Source: Saururus chinensis (Eukaryota > Streptophyta > Magnoliopsida > Piperales > Saururaceae). Taken from it: DNA of 64,000 nucleotides. Numbering within the stretch: position 1 is the stretch's first letter; every line of letters starts with the position of its first letter. The position numbers and the translations under genes are program-made. Below, piece after piece: positions 1-12,149 of the stretch. The stretch is from NCBI GenBank assembly GCA_035235625.1, contig CP141147.1, positions 11,893,001-11,957,000 of the forward strand. The letters are read 5' to 3'. A model generated the notes under the pieces. It searched no databases and was not told the DNA's origin. It saw nothing but the letters and a program-made list of their open reading frames with translations.

Positions 1-349
1 CTCAAACAAATCCAAAGACATAATATATCACAAGTCTAAAACAAGAACCACTCCACAAGGGGTTCTAACATCATAAGAAAATAATAAGAAAGTCATGCAA
101 AGTCTAGAGGCCTCCAAGCCTAATCCCAATCTCTCCCCAAGCGTTCCTTATACAGAGGATCCTACCCGACTGCATGTCACACCATGCAGCCGCAAAACAA
201 AACAAGGAAAGTGGGGTGAGTTAAAAACTCAATAATGGTTTGAATACAACTATAATAATAAGAAAACATGACAGCATGGCAGTGTAGCAATTCAGATCCA
301 TAATTAACATGCTATATGATGATGCACTAAAGTAATGTTCAATTAAATA

Positions 350-1520
350 TTTTACATTTTGAATTGCAATCCTATTTTGTGTTAATTCATTGCTGATTTA
401 GCTATTTATGTTTTGAATAAGTTAGTTGGACCTTAATTGAGTTTACATGTCTAAACAGGCTTTAACAGGATCCAACTGGAAGAGGAAGTTAAGCCCAACT
501 ACCCAAAGCTATTTAAAAGTCAAGAATGGGCTCCTAATTGTCTAAACATGCATGGAATGATCGAACACAATCTTGTGGACCCATTTGATTTGAGATTTGT
601 ATGAATATAACTAAATTAGGAAAGAAGCTGATTCAGACAGATTGACACAGCCTTAGTATTTAGATCATATCTTTTTATGTATAATTCGGATTGATACAAT
701 TATGGTGGCAATGGAAAGAAGACTTCCGTGGCTACAAGTGTTATTTCAGGAAGCAATTCTAAATTCTGAAGATATATGGGTCCAATCAGGCAATCAATCA
801 AGATGCAATCTAGAGATATGATTTCACTTTCCTCTTTGAAGCAACCCCTTCTATTCCTATAAATAGAGGGGTGGACATGATAGATGGATCATCTCTTTGG
901 AGCTATCTTCTCCTATTTTCTTCTCTCATTTTGTATTTTTGTTTTTAGTTTTATTGTAATGGCTTTCTAAAGCTCTCAAGCTAAGGTTAGGAATGAAGCT
1001 TGTACTTGATGTTTAATGGATACTTTGATTCAAATAAGTTCTTTATCATTTTAAATTGATGTTTCATATTTAAGGAGTTTATAATCTATATAATTCTTTG
1101 ATTCAGCGTTGACGAAAGGCACGCCGAATGCTTATAATTCCCTGTGATTATATACTTAATACTTTCACATAGTAAACAATCAATTACTATTGTTCTATTT
1201 CAAAGTTCTTTAAAAGATAAATTTTCCGATTGAGACAAATTTTCATTTGATCTTAATTGAGTTACCATTTGAATGAAGTATACATTAGAGATTTATTGCA
1301 AGTGGATTTTCGATGCCTTAGCACTTTCTCTTTGATTGTCTCTTATTATCTATTTTACTTTCCTTCTCTATTCTATTCTCTTCGTAATAGTTTTCTGTGT
1401 CACATAAGGCTTTCCCTGTGGATTGACCTTGTTTACTATTGTTGACAAGTAAAAAAAAAAGAAATCTGAACTAGACTCCTTCATAGTCTTAGTTTGGACG
1501 TAACAACACTATACCACTTT
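350..1520. repeat. LTR-like insertion, probably Ty3/gypsy
   Basis: The block interrupts the surrounding long repeat. It carries phrases typical of the 3' part of plant gypsy LTRs, such as 'gaaaggcacgccgaatgc' near 1115 and 'tccctgtggattgacc' near 1410. It ends in a short A-run (1449-1458) and 'gacgtaacaaca'. I could not fix either border or a target duplication. The 62-aa ORF at 1257-1445 has no recognisable domain and is probably fortuitous. Confidence 0.3.
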
Positions 1521-1694
1521 CTGATCATTTTTTAGCTAAAACCCTTATTTAACATTAATATAAGAGCTAGCATGCATAAGACATACCTATCAAGTCAAGT
1601 CATAAATATTCAAGTTATAACCTAACATGCATCTTACATAGGTATCTATTCATATCTATTCAAATCAAGCATGATAATCTCATAAATCACATAA

Positions 1695-2230
1695 GAAGTG
1701 TCTTTTACACACTTTCTAATCATACATTCATATCACATAAACATGCATAATAGTGTCTCATTCACACACTTCTAATCATGCATTCATATCACATAAACCT
1801 GCATAATAGTGTCTCATTCACACACTTTCTGATAATGCATTCATATATCACATAAACCTGCATAATAGTGTCTCATTCACATACTTTCTGATCATGCATT
1901 CATATCACATAAATCTGCATGAGATGTATCTCTAACATACATTTCATATCATTTAGAATATCACATATACCGCATGAGAAGTGTCTCTACCACACATTCA
2001 GATCATGCATTCAACATCATATAAACCTGCATGAGATGTATCTCTAACATATATTTCAGATCATTTAGAATATCATGTATACCACATGAGAAGTGTCTCT
2101 ACCACACATTCAGATCATACATTCAACATCATATAAATCTACATGAGATGTATCTCTAACTTACATTTCAGATCATGCATTAACATTCTCATTCATCGTG
2201 CATGTAAAAGTGTCTCACACACACTAGTCT
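1695..2230. repeat. Tandem repeat, about 60-bp unit
   Basis: Successive units read 'agtgtctcattcacacac', then 'tcatgcattcatatcacat' and 'aaacctgcat'. Later units drift to 'atgtatctctaacatacatt' plus a 'cagatcatgcattcaacatc' variant. At least eight units can be followed by eye. The array lies within the long LTR-like repeat. Confidence 0.7.
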
Positions 2231-2261
2231 AACATGCAAGTCCATACACAGAGAGAATAAA

Positions 2262-2515
2262 CCTACTCTTCAAGGCCGAAGCCCTCAAGTAAACCCATAT
2301 CAAATAGACATGCTCCTCAAGGCCAACGCCTTTGAGCAACCCCTACTCCTCAAGGTCAAAGCCTTCGAGTAAACCCTGCTGCTCAAGGGCAAAGCCTTCG
2401 AGCAACCCCTGCTCCTCAAGGCCAAAGCCTTCGAGCAACCCCTGCCTATCAAGCCTAAACTCCCGGGCAACCCTGCTTGTCAAGACTAAAGTCCCAAGCA
2501 ACAATACCTAGTAAG
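2262..2515. repeat. Tandem repeat, about 33-bp unit
   Basis: The unit is 'ctcctcaaggccaaag' followed by 'ccttcgagcaacccctg', repeated about seven times. Two or three central copies are nearly identical and the edges are degenerate. It is more GC-rich than its surroundings and lies inside the long LTR-like repeat. Confidence 0.75.
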
Positions 2516-3007
2516 CCGGTGCACTCGGACAAACTAGCTAGATTCTCAGGGTCCAGATCATCTCAATATTTAATCTCATCCGCAGGACAAGTATACATCT
2601 TGTCCCTACATGACTCAATTTGACTCGACTCAACCCGGGAGTATATATGTTCCACATAGGAACTTAAATAGAAAACATGTCCTTTTAGACCAACCAAGTT
2701 CCGATTAATTCAAGAGAATTAATCCAGCACGCATTCTCAATCATTGCATACAATCAATCAATTCCGGTTAAACATCGGTAAAACTATGTTCATGAACACC
2801 AATCTATGATGCATGATACATCCATAAGCAAGAACTACGTGGGTTCCAACACATGGAACATGCTCCCAATCAGTCCCTCATGCATCATAATCAAAGCATA
2901 ATTAACTATAATTTCATAGTAGATTCCCCATACGTGTGTGTATTCATGCATATTTTAAGCACATGACCAATGCTTGACATAAACTCATAAGACAATATAT
3001 ACATGCT

Positions 3008-4258
3008 TGTGGAAGATGATGTCATCAACTAATGGAGACATATATTATATTAAGGGGTAATATAAAGGTTGTAAGAGAGATATGTGATTGGCTAGAGACA
3101 ATAAAAGGAAATGTGGCTCAAGAGAAAAAGGAAAGAGTACAATACATAATGTGATAAAAGAGGAAGGATGCAGTCTGACTTGTGTAATGCTGAGAAGGAA
3201 AAGGAAAGTGGATTCTTGGTCTGTATGTACCCTCCATATTCAAGCAGTCCAACTAGTCAATTAATGGAAAGGGAACCAAACAAAATCAATGAAGACGATT
3301 TGAATTGAAGTTATTGGACCCCATTTCCACTCACATAAGATTTGAATGGTCTTGTGCTTGGAAACTACTAAGGCTAAATAAAGAAAGAAAGCTCCGTCAT
3401 AATGAGCTCTCTCTCCATCACCTGGGACATTTTTTTTTTACAACTTCTAGCAGGGTGAGAACACCCAGCCAAAGGAGGTAGTTGGGGGAGACAAGCAGCT
3501 AACAATGGAAAGCAACAACCAATGTTTAGAGAAAGAGAGAGAATGAATAAGAAGAGAAGAGGAAGCCAGTTTGCCATGTCATCAACAATGCGCATGCAAC
3601 CAATGACTTCTTCAAATTAACTTTCTTCTCCTACATTCATGGCTTACTAAACTCATTGCCAAGGCTTAGATTATATTCTACCTTATTTTATTTATGTTTT
3701 GAATTGATGTAAGACTTCATTTCATATGTTTAATGAGAGCTTCATTTTTTTCAATTCTATGCGCTCGAGAGAGGGTAGGGTTGTTCAATAGATACAATTG
3801 AACTTAGGATCACTCGTGTCCTAGAGGAGGGAATGCACTCTGAGGTGCTTTTTGAATGAATTTTTATTTTTATTTGAAATCTATGCTCGAGAGAGATAGG
3901 TTTCCCAAATTTTTTTAATCATTTCATATGCGCATGTCTAAGAGAAGTAAGCACAATTTTTTGTTGTGTGTTTCCAAGGGGAACATGAGAGATACATATA
4001 TTAGAGACTTATAAATTCAAGCAGAGATAAAATTAATTGTTTAGGGTAGATTTGATACCTTGGTGCTCTTTTACATTGATTTTTCGTTACACCCATACTC
4101 GATTTTAGTTAATTGAAATCCATTTATTTGCTTGAATTAGTTAAGTAATATTTTAGATTTAGTTTAATTGAATCAATCCTTGTGAAATCAACCTCATTTG
4201 GCTGCTTTTGTAATTTTCATTCGTGCACTTCCGAGTATACTTGGTAAGTTTTACATCA
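3008..4258 (+). repeat. Ty3/gypsy LTR, 1.25 kb
   Basis: The block starts TGTGGAAGATGATG and ends TTTTACATCA, so it has TG...CA termini. It is followed directly by a degenerate plant gypsy primer-binding region (4260-4285). It contains 'ctcgagagag' motifs and a late T-rich stretch common in such LTRs. It interrupts the long LTR-like repeat. A second LTR of the same element was not found in the window. The 73-aa minus-strand ORF inside it (3374-3595) is not a credible gene. Confidence 0.6.
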
Positions 4259-4259
4259 T

Positions 4260-4285
4260 GTTTTGCCACTGTTGTTGGGGATTGA
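4260..4285 (+). other. Degenerate gypsy primer-binding site
   Basis: The sequence 'ttttgccactgttgttgggg' resembles the plant gypsy signature TTTGGCGCCGTTGCCGGGG, which follows the 5' LTR in Athila/Tat-like elements and is usually assigned to a tRNA primer. It has several substitutions. Its place immediately after a CA-ending LTR supports the reading. Confidence 0.5.
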
Positions 4286-4999
4286 GTGACTATTCAACCA
4301 AGTTCTAAGATTTTGCTTATCATACTTCTTAATATTAAGGCTTTTGCTTAGTTTACCAATCATTAGTTTATAACTTATTTTTATTTTGTGTCCTTGTAGG
4401 ACTTTAAATTAGGATATCAAAGCAGGAGCAAGCGGAAAGGGGCAGAATACAATAGAATTTCAGCAACACTACATCTTGCAATTAATTAGCAAACATATTT
4501 ACAATTCAGGGAAGCAGTTAAGCAGTTCAAAAGACAAATTTATATTCACATTTGCATGATATTTGATGATTGATATTGCTGAAATTCATGATCCATGGAT
4601 TTATAATTTAATGATGCATGTTCAAACATGACAACGATAACTTTTGTCATTTCAATTGTTCATATATGCATGTTGCCATTCCTACTGCTAGTGTTTTTGT
4701 GTTGATTGTGTAACAACTTGCTTTTCTAATCTTAGTAGTGTACAAGCTACAAATTCATATATTAGATACATCTTGTTGAGAAATAAATCACTTCTACAAG
4801 CCATTCTAGCTGCCCAACAAATCTAAAGTAAACTTTCACAAGTTTCTTGCATGTTTTGCTAAAATTCGTCTTGGCTAAAAAATTCTATCGCATAGCATAT
4901 TATTTGGGACTTAATTTGAACCTATTTTCTTGATGAGATTCATGCTTAAAAGCTATAGATTAATATTTGAGTGTTTTCTCATTATGATGATTGACTTGT
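4286..4999 (+). repeat. Gypsy internal leader, non-coding
   Basis: This is AT-rich sequence between the primer-binding site and the inserted solo LTR at 5000. It contains 'tttgtgtccttgtagga', a phrase seen in plant gypsy leaders. There is no open reading frame of note. I infer it is the 5' untranslated part of the element whose LTR precedes it. Confidence 0.4.
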
Positions 5000-6259
5000 T
5001 GAAAATTTAATATCCATATAAACGACCTAGCAGATCACTAGATTGCTCTTATTCTAGCCTCTTTTGTGAAATTTTTTTTATCAAGCAGAACAAAGAAAAC
5101 CTAATGTTGTCTCAAATAACACACATGAAATATCAATCAATCAACCATTAATCAGTCTACACATGGATACAACAATTTGCGTGAAAAAACCCAACTAGGG
5201 TATAAACCACAATAGTTCAAAAGGAACCAAATCAATACACTAGAAACTAAGACTTTATATGGACAAAAGCAAACCACCAACCTTGTTTAGACTCTAATAC
5301 AAGTAAATCTTGGTTTGATCATTGTTGTAGGCCTTCATGTCTTCTATAAGTACATAAAACTTTCTCCTCCTTGCCTTGTCTCTGTCTCATTCTAGTCTTC
5401 AACAAGCACCTTTTGTTGTCTTGACTCTGGCTTTATGAAATTCTTCAATCTTCCATTAAAGACATGCTAAAACTCCTCTTTGAATGTTCTGTGTATAACC
5501 TCCTTTACCTATGGATTGTCTTTTTAAATTCACCGTTGATCTTCAATACAAGGCTCAAGCAAATTCTCCTTTGGAAAACAATAAGCAAAGGTGCAAACAA
5601 TCTTTTTCTTTTCTCCTCTAGGTTTTTCTCTCTGAAATTTTGTGATTTCATAACCCTTATATAGCTGTATAAGTCGGTTCAAGACATACTTAAATAAGGA
5701 AGGATTTAGAAATAAGACTAATTGTATATGAGTCAGGTAAACTATCCTTAACATGATCTATCATTCTAAATAGTGATCGATTAGTTGCTATTTTTAATAT
5801 GTACAATTCTTCAATCAATTGATCGATTACAAGAGCAATTAATGGATAACTCTCAACTTTGTTGTGCATAGGGATTAATCTAAAGGCGATTAATCATTTT
5901 CTTGTTCATTATATGCATCGATTGATCATTCTGATTGTATTTTGATATTTTTGCCCTTTTTACTATAAAACCTTATGACACTTTTGTAATCACTTCTCAA
6001 CCTTTTCAAAGTGATTTATGTATGCCAATATGATTTGGATAAGTATAAAAACCCTTCACATTCTTCAGTCATTTACCTTAATCAATAATAACACGTCTAT
6101 TCTTAATTTTCAAGTCTATCAATTCAAAATTTGACTCGACCAAAATAACCTCAAATCAGACTTTAAGACTCATTACATACATATAGTTCCTTGACATAAT
6201 TTTGAGAAAGAAATTAGCCAATAAATTAGACATATGACCCTCACATCGAGATGCTTGTA
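5000..6259 (-). repeat. Solo LTR of the LTR-A family (copia-type)
   Basis: The left edge 'tgaaaatttaatatcc' and 'actagattgctc' match the reverse complement of the LTR-A 3' end seen at 26940-26975. The right edge 'ctcacatc...cttgta' matches the reverse complement of the LTR-A 5' end 'TGTAAGAATGTGAG' at 24797. The length (1260 bp) agrees with the well-bounded copy at 49182-50444 (1263 bp). It has the family's 'gcgtgaaaaaacccaact' block and GATCGAT-type motifs. No target duplication is clear. Confidence 0.65.
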
Positions 6260-6422
6260 AAAACCTTTTAGTGGTCTCATCTCCCTTGGCATGTACATGT
6301 GGGTTCTCTTTCAGACTTTCACGTGATAGTACAAAGAAGCAACGAAACCCCGACTCTCATTAGCTTGATTAAGTGGAGCTCAAAAAATCAAATAAACATA
6401 TTAAAAAACGTAGGGGTAGAGT

Positions 6423-7400
6423 TGTAACAACCGTGAATTTTGGAATGATTTTCTGTCTCTAATCAAGCTATTTTACTAGTTTTTAGTAATTTTAAATTAT
6501 TTAGAGTAGATATTTGGTGAGTTTTTATATGGGTGTGTTAGATCTTGGAGAAACGAGTGTAACGAGCCTTGAACCACGCAAATCAAACATCGGGGTCGAA
6601 AGTTATGGCCTTAGGAACCACTTAAAAAGTATGAGATAACCTACCCATGTGGGTCTAGTTTTGTTGAGTTTGTCTATACAAGCATAATGGTACAAAGATT
6701 GAGTAAATCAGAGTCTGGGAGAGAAAATTATGCGGGTTTAAAGTTTTTGAAATTTTTTTAAAAATAGAAATATTATTTATTGCATTAGCTGGCATTAGAC
6801 ACGAGTAGGGTGTGTGTCAGCGTGCTGACGCCCACAAGATGTGTGTCAGCACAACGTGCGACACGTGCATTATGCACGAAGTGTGGCGCTCTGACCGCGC
6901 AACAACTGGATCCTAAATGGCCGCTGGTGTGCGGTACATGGCCGGAGTCTATGCCATGTACATGTGGCATAGGCAAACCACCTTACACACCAATTTAAAG
7001 GCATGTGAGCTTTAGATTTCGAGTTTCTTCTCTCCCACACTCCTCAAACTTCATTTATCTCATTCGAAGTCATTTTAAGTCCGTTGAGAGTCGTTCAAGA
7101 TGTGTTCTTACCTAAAACAAGCATTGGACATTGTGGCGAGGCTATTTTTCTTGTTGGTAACCTCTAAAGCCCAAAACGTGGATGTCCAAATGCGTGGAGT
7201 CTGGCGCGTCATCTTCCAACTTGTGTGGAGAGTAAGGAAGGGGTTTTTATCCTCATTGTGCCTTCCTCCTCACCATGTCCACCATGGTGCTCACTGCATC
7301 CCAGAAGTTGGGTTTCTTTCAATGAACAAAGATATAACTTATTATTCTCAAATGGATTTCATACACAATGTGTGTTGAAATGCATTTTATTTTAAAATGG
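6423..7400 (+). repeat. LTR-like block beginning TGTAACAACC
   Basis: The opening 'tgtaacaaccgtgaattttg' is like the start of many plant Ty3/gypsy LTRs (TGTAACACCCxxxAATTT). The right edge is not resolved. The centre (6785-7000) is comparatively GC-rich and open on both strands by chance. The small ORFs at 6810-6998 and 7100-7378 show no recognised domain. Confidence 0.35.
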
Positions 7401-7715
7401 GCACATGTGTAATTTCTAACTCATGAATCTTATTTCCCTATGAGTTTATACAAATTTCTTATAAATCAAATTCACGGGATATACATTACCAGACATAAAA
7501 GTGATTCATCAATGAATTTAATTAATCAAATTAAGGTAAATCACAATTTACTACACCCAATAATCTTCTTCTCCTTCTCAAGCAACTATGGCCCTACCTT
7601 CTCTCCCCATGGCCTTTGCCTCCCCTTCTCCTCCTCATTATTCTCCTCTTCCTCATTCTTCTTCTTCTTCTTCTCCTCCTCCTTCCTAACAACCGCGTGA
7701 GTCATAATGAATTGG

Positions 7716-8348
7716 TAGGGCTGTTCATGGATGTCCATTGTCCGTATGTCAGTCAGTGTCCGCGTCCATTTTTAGATAGAATGGACTTTTTTTTCGTTTG
7801 GGCCGGACACGGACAAAGTTTTTTGTCCGCGCTAATAGGGAGCGGATACGAATATACCCTTGTCCGTGTCCACGGACATCCACGTCTGCCACTCTTACCT
7901 AATATTCCCTTAAATATAGTTGTAATTATTACTAACTATTAGAAAAAAATAAAATTCAGTTCCTATGTAGTATCTTAGGACAGTCCTAATATGTTACATA
8001 GGTACTTGACAACTTAAAAACATGAATCTAATACTTATGTATCATGTTAGAACAGTCCTAACATGCTACATAGGCACTGGACAGTTTAAAAATATAAATC
8101 CATAACTTATATAGCATGTTAGGATAATCTTAATATACTACATATGTATTAGATAACTTGAAAACATAAATCTAGTACCTATGTAACATGTTAAGACAAC
8201 TTTTACATGCTATAAAGTGCTAAAAAATTTAGGTATTTAAATATTTGTCCATGTCCATAGCGGATGGACTTGGATAAAATATAATACAAACTAAGGAAGA
8301 CACGGACAACCCTTTGTCCATGTCCGTTTCCGTCCGTGAACACCCCTA
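7716..8348. mobile_element. hAT-like MITE, 633 bp
   Basis: The left end TAGGGCTGTTCATGGA pairs with the right end, whose reverse complement reads TAGGGGTGTTCACGGA. Inside both ends are repeated 'gtccgtgtcc'-type words. No transposase is present. TAGGG/CCCTA termini fit hAT-type MITEs, but I did not find an 8-bp target duplication, so the family is inferred. A tandem array occupies 7957-8221. Confidence 0.6.
7957..8221. repeat. Tandem repeat, about 72-bp unit, inside the MITE
   Basis: Four units share the order '(t)acctatgta..atgttag', '(g)acagtcctaa', 'atgctacatagg' and 'acttaaaaacat(g)aatct'. The last unit is partial. The array accounts for the length of this MITE. Confidence 0.7.
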
Positions 8349-8511
8349 GCCATGACCCCACTGTGCTTCGCCTCCCCCCCCCAACTCATGCCTTTGTTGG
8401 GAAGGAGAATGGGGAGGCACAACCCAAGGAAGCCAAAGAGGAGGTCAAGTTGGTGGCATTGTAAGGGGAGTGAGGAGGGCCTGCCAATACCAAAGAAGAA
8501 GAAAGAAGGGC

Positions 8512-8529
8512 GGGGGGGGGGGGGGGGGG
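8512..8529 (+). repeat. Poly(G) run, 18 bases
   Basis: Eighteen uninterrupted G residues follow a purine-rich AAGAAGAAG stretch. They sit directly left of the direct-repeat copy at 8530. Length variation or assembly error is likely at such a run. Confidence 0.9.
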
Positions 8530-8777
8530 ATTTGGAAATGAGAAAAAATTTGCATATAATGAGTATACATGAGAGGTTCTAAAAAATTTAGAGTAAACAA
8601 GATATGGGGTACCTAGAACTTTTCTAGGATCCATATAACAATGCTCTAAATAAAAAGCTTTAATTACTCATGAAAGAGATTTTGTTCATCAATAAGTGGT
8701 CCATACCAATGTTGGGGTTCATTGTACAGTAACAATGAATCCTGAAGTGGGAGGGCCAAATGAAACATGGGGTTTGG
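8530..8777 (+). repeat. Direct repeat D, left copy
   Basis: It shares ordered blocks with 15178-15518 in the same orientation: 'aaatgagaaaa', 'aatgagta', 'gagaggttctaaaa', 'tgctctaaataaaaag', 'tagtaacaatgaat' (here 'cagtaacaatgaat') and 'gtgggagggcca'. Homology stops near 'gggccaaatgaaac'. The right copy lies just upstream of the BBE-like promoter, so this copy resembles a detached distal promoter segment. Confidence 0.75.
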
Positions 8778-8789
8778 GGGGTAGTTTGG

Positions 8790-9635
8790 ACTGCTTCGGA
8801 TCGGCTGTGATACACTCCCACCCACCTGGGTGGGAGTGCCCAATGAAAACATGACATGTTGCCAAGTAACTGAGGAGACCGGGTTAACCGGCAACCTGGG
8901 TGAAGGTGGGTTTCGGATCTGGTTTGGGGTCGTCGGGCGAACCAGGCGAAACTCTTTTATCAGAGCCGATCGGGAGGAGTGCTCTTCACAGAACCTAGCC
9001 CTAAACTCCCGCTCCCACTTGGTGACCAAAGAGGAGGTGATCGACGTTTGAGAAAATTTCTTAGGTAGCAACTTTCTCAGGGGCATCCGGCACATAAGAA
9101 ACGAAATATCTGGTGCACTTTGTTGGTGCTCACTCCTGCAAGTCTTTCTGATTCCCGTTCGATAGTCAAAAATTCATATCGTTTAGGTACAACAAACGAA
9201 CTTGAGATGCAGATGTGCTTATGTATTGTTTATTTTGTCTCTATCCGTAATTACAGTGGAAAAATAGAACTTGATTGTTTTTCTATTCCATTTTCTTTCA
9301 CAGACAATTATCTGGGTTTTGATTGTTCCGCATTGTGTTTATTGCGAGTTTCAGTGACTGCTCCATCCCAGATTCTTTAAAGAATAGAAAACTGGATTTT
9401 ATGCTTTTTACCACATTTCTCTCGACTTGCATTTCGTTTGTTCTTATTTTTTGATCGGCTTTCTTTCAGCTTAGCACACTTCTATATGTCGGAGAGAAGA
9501 AACTGCATATGCTTTGTGTTTTTTTTTATTTTTGAAGCTGAAGTCTTAGATCGCCAAAGTGAGGCCTTTTCATCTCCTGCAAATAAAAATTATGCTGTCC
9601 ACAGCCTCTTGTCCGTTCTTCACTGTTGGAGCTAT
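8790..9635 (+). repeat. Inverted-repeat arm, left
   Basis: It pairs with 14345-15165 in reverse complement over most of its length. Exact matching blocks include 'gatcggctttctttcagctta', 'aaagtgaggccttttc', 'ctttaaagaatagaaaac' and 'gaagagcactcct'-type words. Differences are scattered substitutions and small indels. The outer tip has the near-perfect palindrome CACTCCCACCCA-cc-TGGGTGGGAGTG. Small ORFs in the arm are shared by both copies and show no recognised domain. Confidence 0.85.
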
Positions 9636-12115
9636 GGATCATTGATTGTAGCCAGCTGTCTCATGAACCGATTACATCCGTGATGCAGAGACCTATAGTT
9701 TTTGTTCAGTTGTTCTTGTTGGACATTCCTCTTCGCCCAATGAGAAAGTTGTTAAATGCTTGTTGAGGTGGGTTGAGCAGAAACTGAGTTGAGAGTTGAA
9801 ACCATTTAGATGGAAGGTTAGTTTGCATTTTGCTGACTCGCCTAAGTGGCTTGTGATGCTTAGTACCACCATTGTACACACTCCCGAAGTATTGGAGAGC
9901 TAAAGTTTCTAGTGAGTTTGAGGAACGTACTGTTTGCATTTGCCCATCTGGTCACTTGGAGTCAGTCACCTTTGTTTATTGGGTAACTGGCTGCCTGCAA
10001 GTTGACAAGTAGATGCACAATTATGGTTCAGAAATTTATGTTTTGTAAGAGCAATCTTATCAGCAAAGCAAGCATCTCTTTACAGGAGTTGCATTTTAAT
10101 GTAACCAAATGAAACAAGTTGAGTCAGTCTTGTTGTTTAGAGTGTTCCATCTAATAAAGGTTGGAGATAGCTAATTCTGCTAATGGTGCTTTACATGAAT
10201 GTTAATAGTGAGTTAGTGTTTTCTCACTTGTGGTAGAGATATGTTGTATCTCTGCTGATGGAAGGGCCATCCCAAGATATTAGTCCATTATGAATTCATC
10301 TAGATTATATAAAGTTTGTGGTCTTCGTTTCTGTGATGTCCTCTATATTGGGTGGTATAATTTGCAGAATGGACGAAGTAGCAATGGCAGTTCCATTATC
10401 CGAAGGCCCGAAGAGAGTTAACTTAGACAATGCAAGTAGAGTTGTAGTGAAGCACATTGAAGAATTTGTGTTAACATTTTCAGATCTGCCAACTTTCTTT
10501 GTTGCTGCTACATCCTCTGCTCCAGCTTCTTAAGCACAAGTAGCAGAAGCAGCACGGATACAAGAAGCAGGGCATCTAAGATGCAGGAGATTATTAGTTT
10601 GTCATCTCTTGTCTTTTAATACAAGATTTGTGTTGTTGCATATTTATACAGAGGAATACCGTGTGCTTGTACACATGCACGTACATCACTATTTGTGTCT
10701 TTTCTCTTCTTATGGGTTGTTTTTACAAAATATTCAGTAGAGCTGAGATTGGGAGATTTGTCACCATACTTCAAAATCCTTCTTTTGTCATGCGAGCTTT
10801 GTGCTGCATTTGCTCTTCTTCAGGTGGATATTAACTATGTTTTTTAGCTGTGGGTTATTACTTACATAAAGATTGTCTTGTAGTTCTCTTCCTAGTTGGA
10901 CATTTTATATCTGTATGGATTACAGATATGCCTTTTATGTATTGAACCTACTGATGTAACTTGGCAACGAGTTTCACTCTTTAGTCTTTAAAGAACGTTG
11001 TTAATACTTCTAACTTCTACAGTTCACCATTCCTGGTGGGAGGCATGCTATGCACCCTGCAGACCTCCTGCAAAAAGCAGGAGCTGAGCATATTCTACGA
11101 GCTGCTGCTACGGCAACAACAACTCTCCTATTGAAGCCAAAATATTTGCAAGGATAGTACTTAGAAACCTTGAACACCACTAGATAGAACACCCAATCTA
11201 ACATCTGATGGAGGGGGTGATCTGAACTCTATCATGCAATATTGGGGTGACATTCAATTTTGGTCTTGGCTTTTACTCCATCTATGCAGCTGCGAAGTAC
11301 GCTGATCCCAATCTTTGAGCTTGGTCTTGGAAGCTGAAGTTCTAAATTTGTCTGTTTAGGAAATTAAGGTGGTTTTGGTTTGTTATAGTGATCAAATGAG
11401 ATAATATTATTTTTATTTATATTGGATTGTAATTATTGATGTATAAGGGCATAGGGCGAGTGACTGTTGAGGCAAGGACCTGCAATTGTTCTTTTTGAGT
11501 CTTTTAAATATGCTTGTATTTGTTGCCACATTGTGTGCTATTATCATGAATTGTTGATTTATTTATCCGTGATTAGCGATATAACTTTGTATCATGCTTT
11601 TGTCGAGGATGATTCTCTTTTTTATTTCTTGATTTCATGAATGTTTTGTGCTTCATGGTTACAAAACTCTTGGATTGTTCCGTTCTAAAAAACTTATGGT
11701 CCTCATGAGGGATGTTGTCCAGGATATCCTCCATCAATGGGAATTGTGGATCATAAGAAATTGACAGAGTATGTGTTAGCACACATTAGCATAATTGATG
11801 CACTAGCGCACGTGTGCAAACATCGATCCTCATGATTGATAGCTCCTACTTGGTATGACCAAAAATGCTTTTAGCCCCATCTTGAGGGATGATCATTTTC
11901 TGATTTGCTCAATTGAACTAGAGCTAGTCCCTTGTGTTGAGAAGATTTTTAAATGTGCCACTTTGCAATGAGCCCAAAATGAGCCCCTTATTGCATAGAG
12001 ATGCGACCTGGTTATCCATTAAAAAGGTTAGAAGGTAACTCGGTACAACCAATTCTTGTGTCACGCACCGTTATGCAATAGGTAGATTATTTTAGGTTCA
12101 ATACCCCTCATTGGG
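9636..12115 (+). other. Interior with possible captured gene fragments
   Basis: The sequence reads like plant exon and intron pieces rather than transposon. A stretch ending 'ataatttgcag' precedes an open segment at about 10368-10533 (MDEVAMAVPLSEGPKRVNLD...). 'acttctacag' near 11020 precedes an open segment to 11157 (FTIPGGRHAMHPADLLQKAG...) that ends in TAG. A further 'ctatgcag' near 11288 precedes a short open tail ending ADPNL and a stop. I do not recognise the source gene or genes. The rest is AT-rich with no long open frame. Confidence 0.35.
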
Positions 12116-12149
12116 GTGGCTGAATCGGGAGACGTCAGATTCATATGTC

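Larger units (their letters stand above)
1..3007. repeat. Long LTR-like repeat, partial copy, interrupted
   Basis: This stretch shares ordered landmarks with 33106-35985. Both have a 'caagtctaaaa' block near the start, then CA-rich 'cataaacctgcat'-type repeats, then 'agcggtgcac/agccggtgcac' followed by 'ggacaa', then 'cggttaaacat'. The copies lie in the same orientation. The left terminus is outside the window. About 350-1520 looks like a foreign insertion. No coding sequence is seen. An LTR of a large Ty3/gypsy-type element is my inference; no gag or pol is attached here. Confidence 0.5.

Noticed and set aside
1695..2230. Possible CRISPR-like or structured array
   Set aside because: Units are direct tandem repeats without unique spacers, in a plant genome; an ordinary minisatellite.
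8660..9095. 143-aa minus-strand ORF in the inverted arm
   Set aside because: The other arm does not keep the same frame, and no domain is recognisable.
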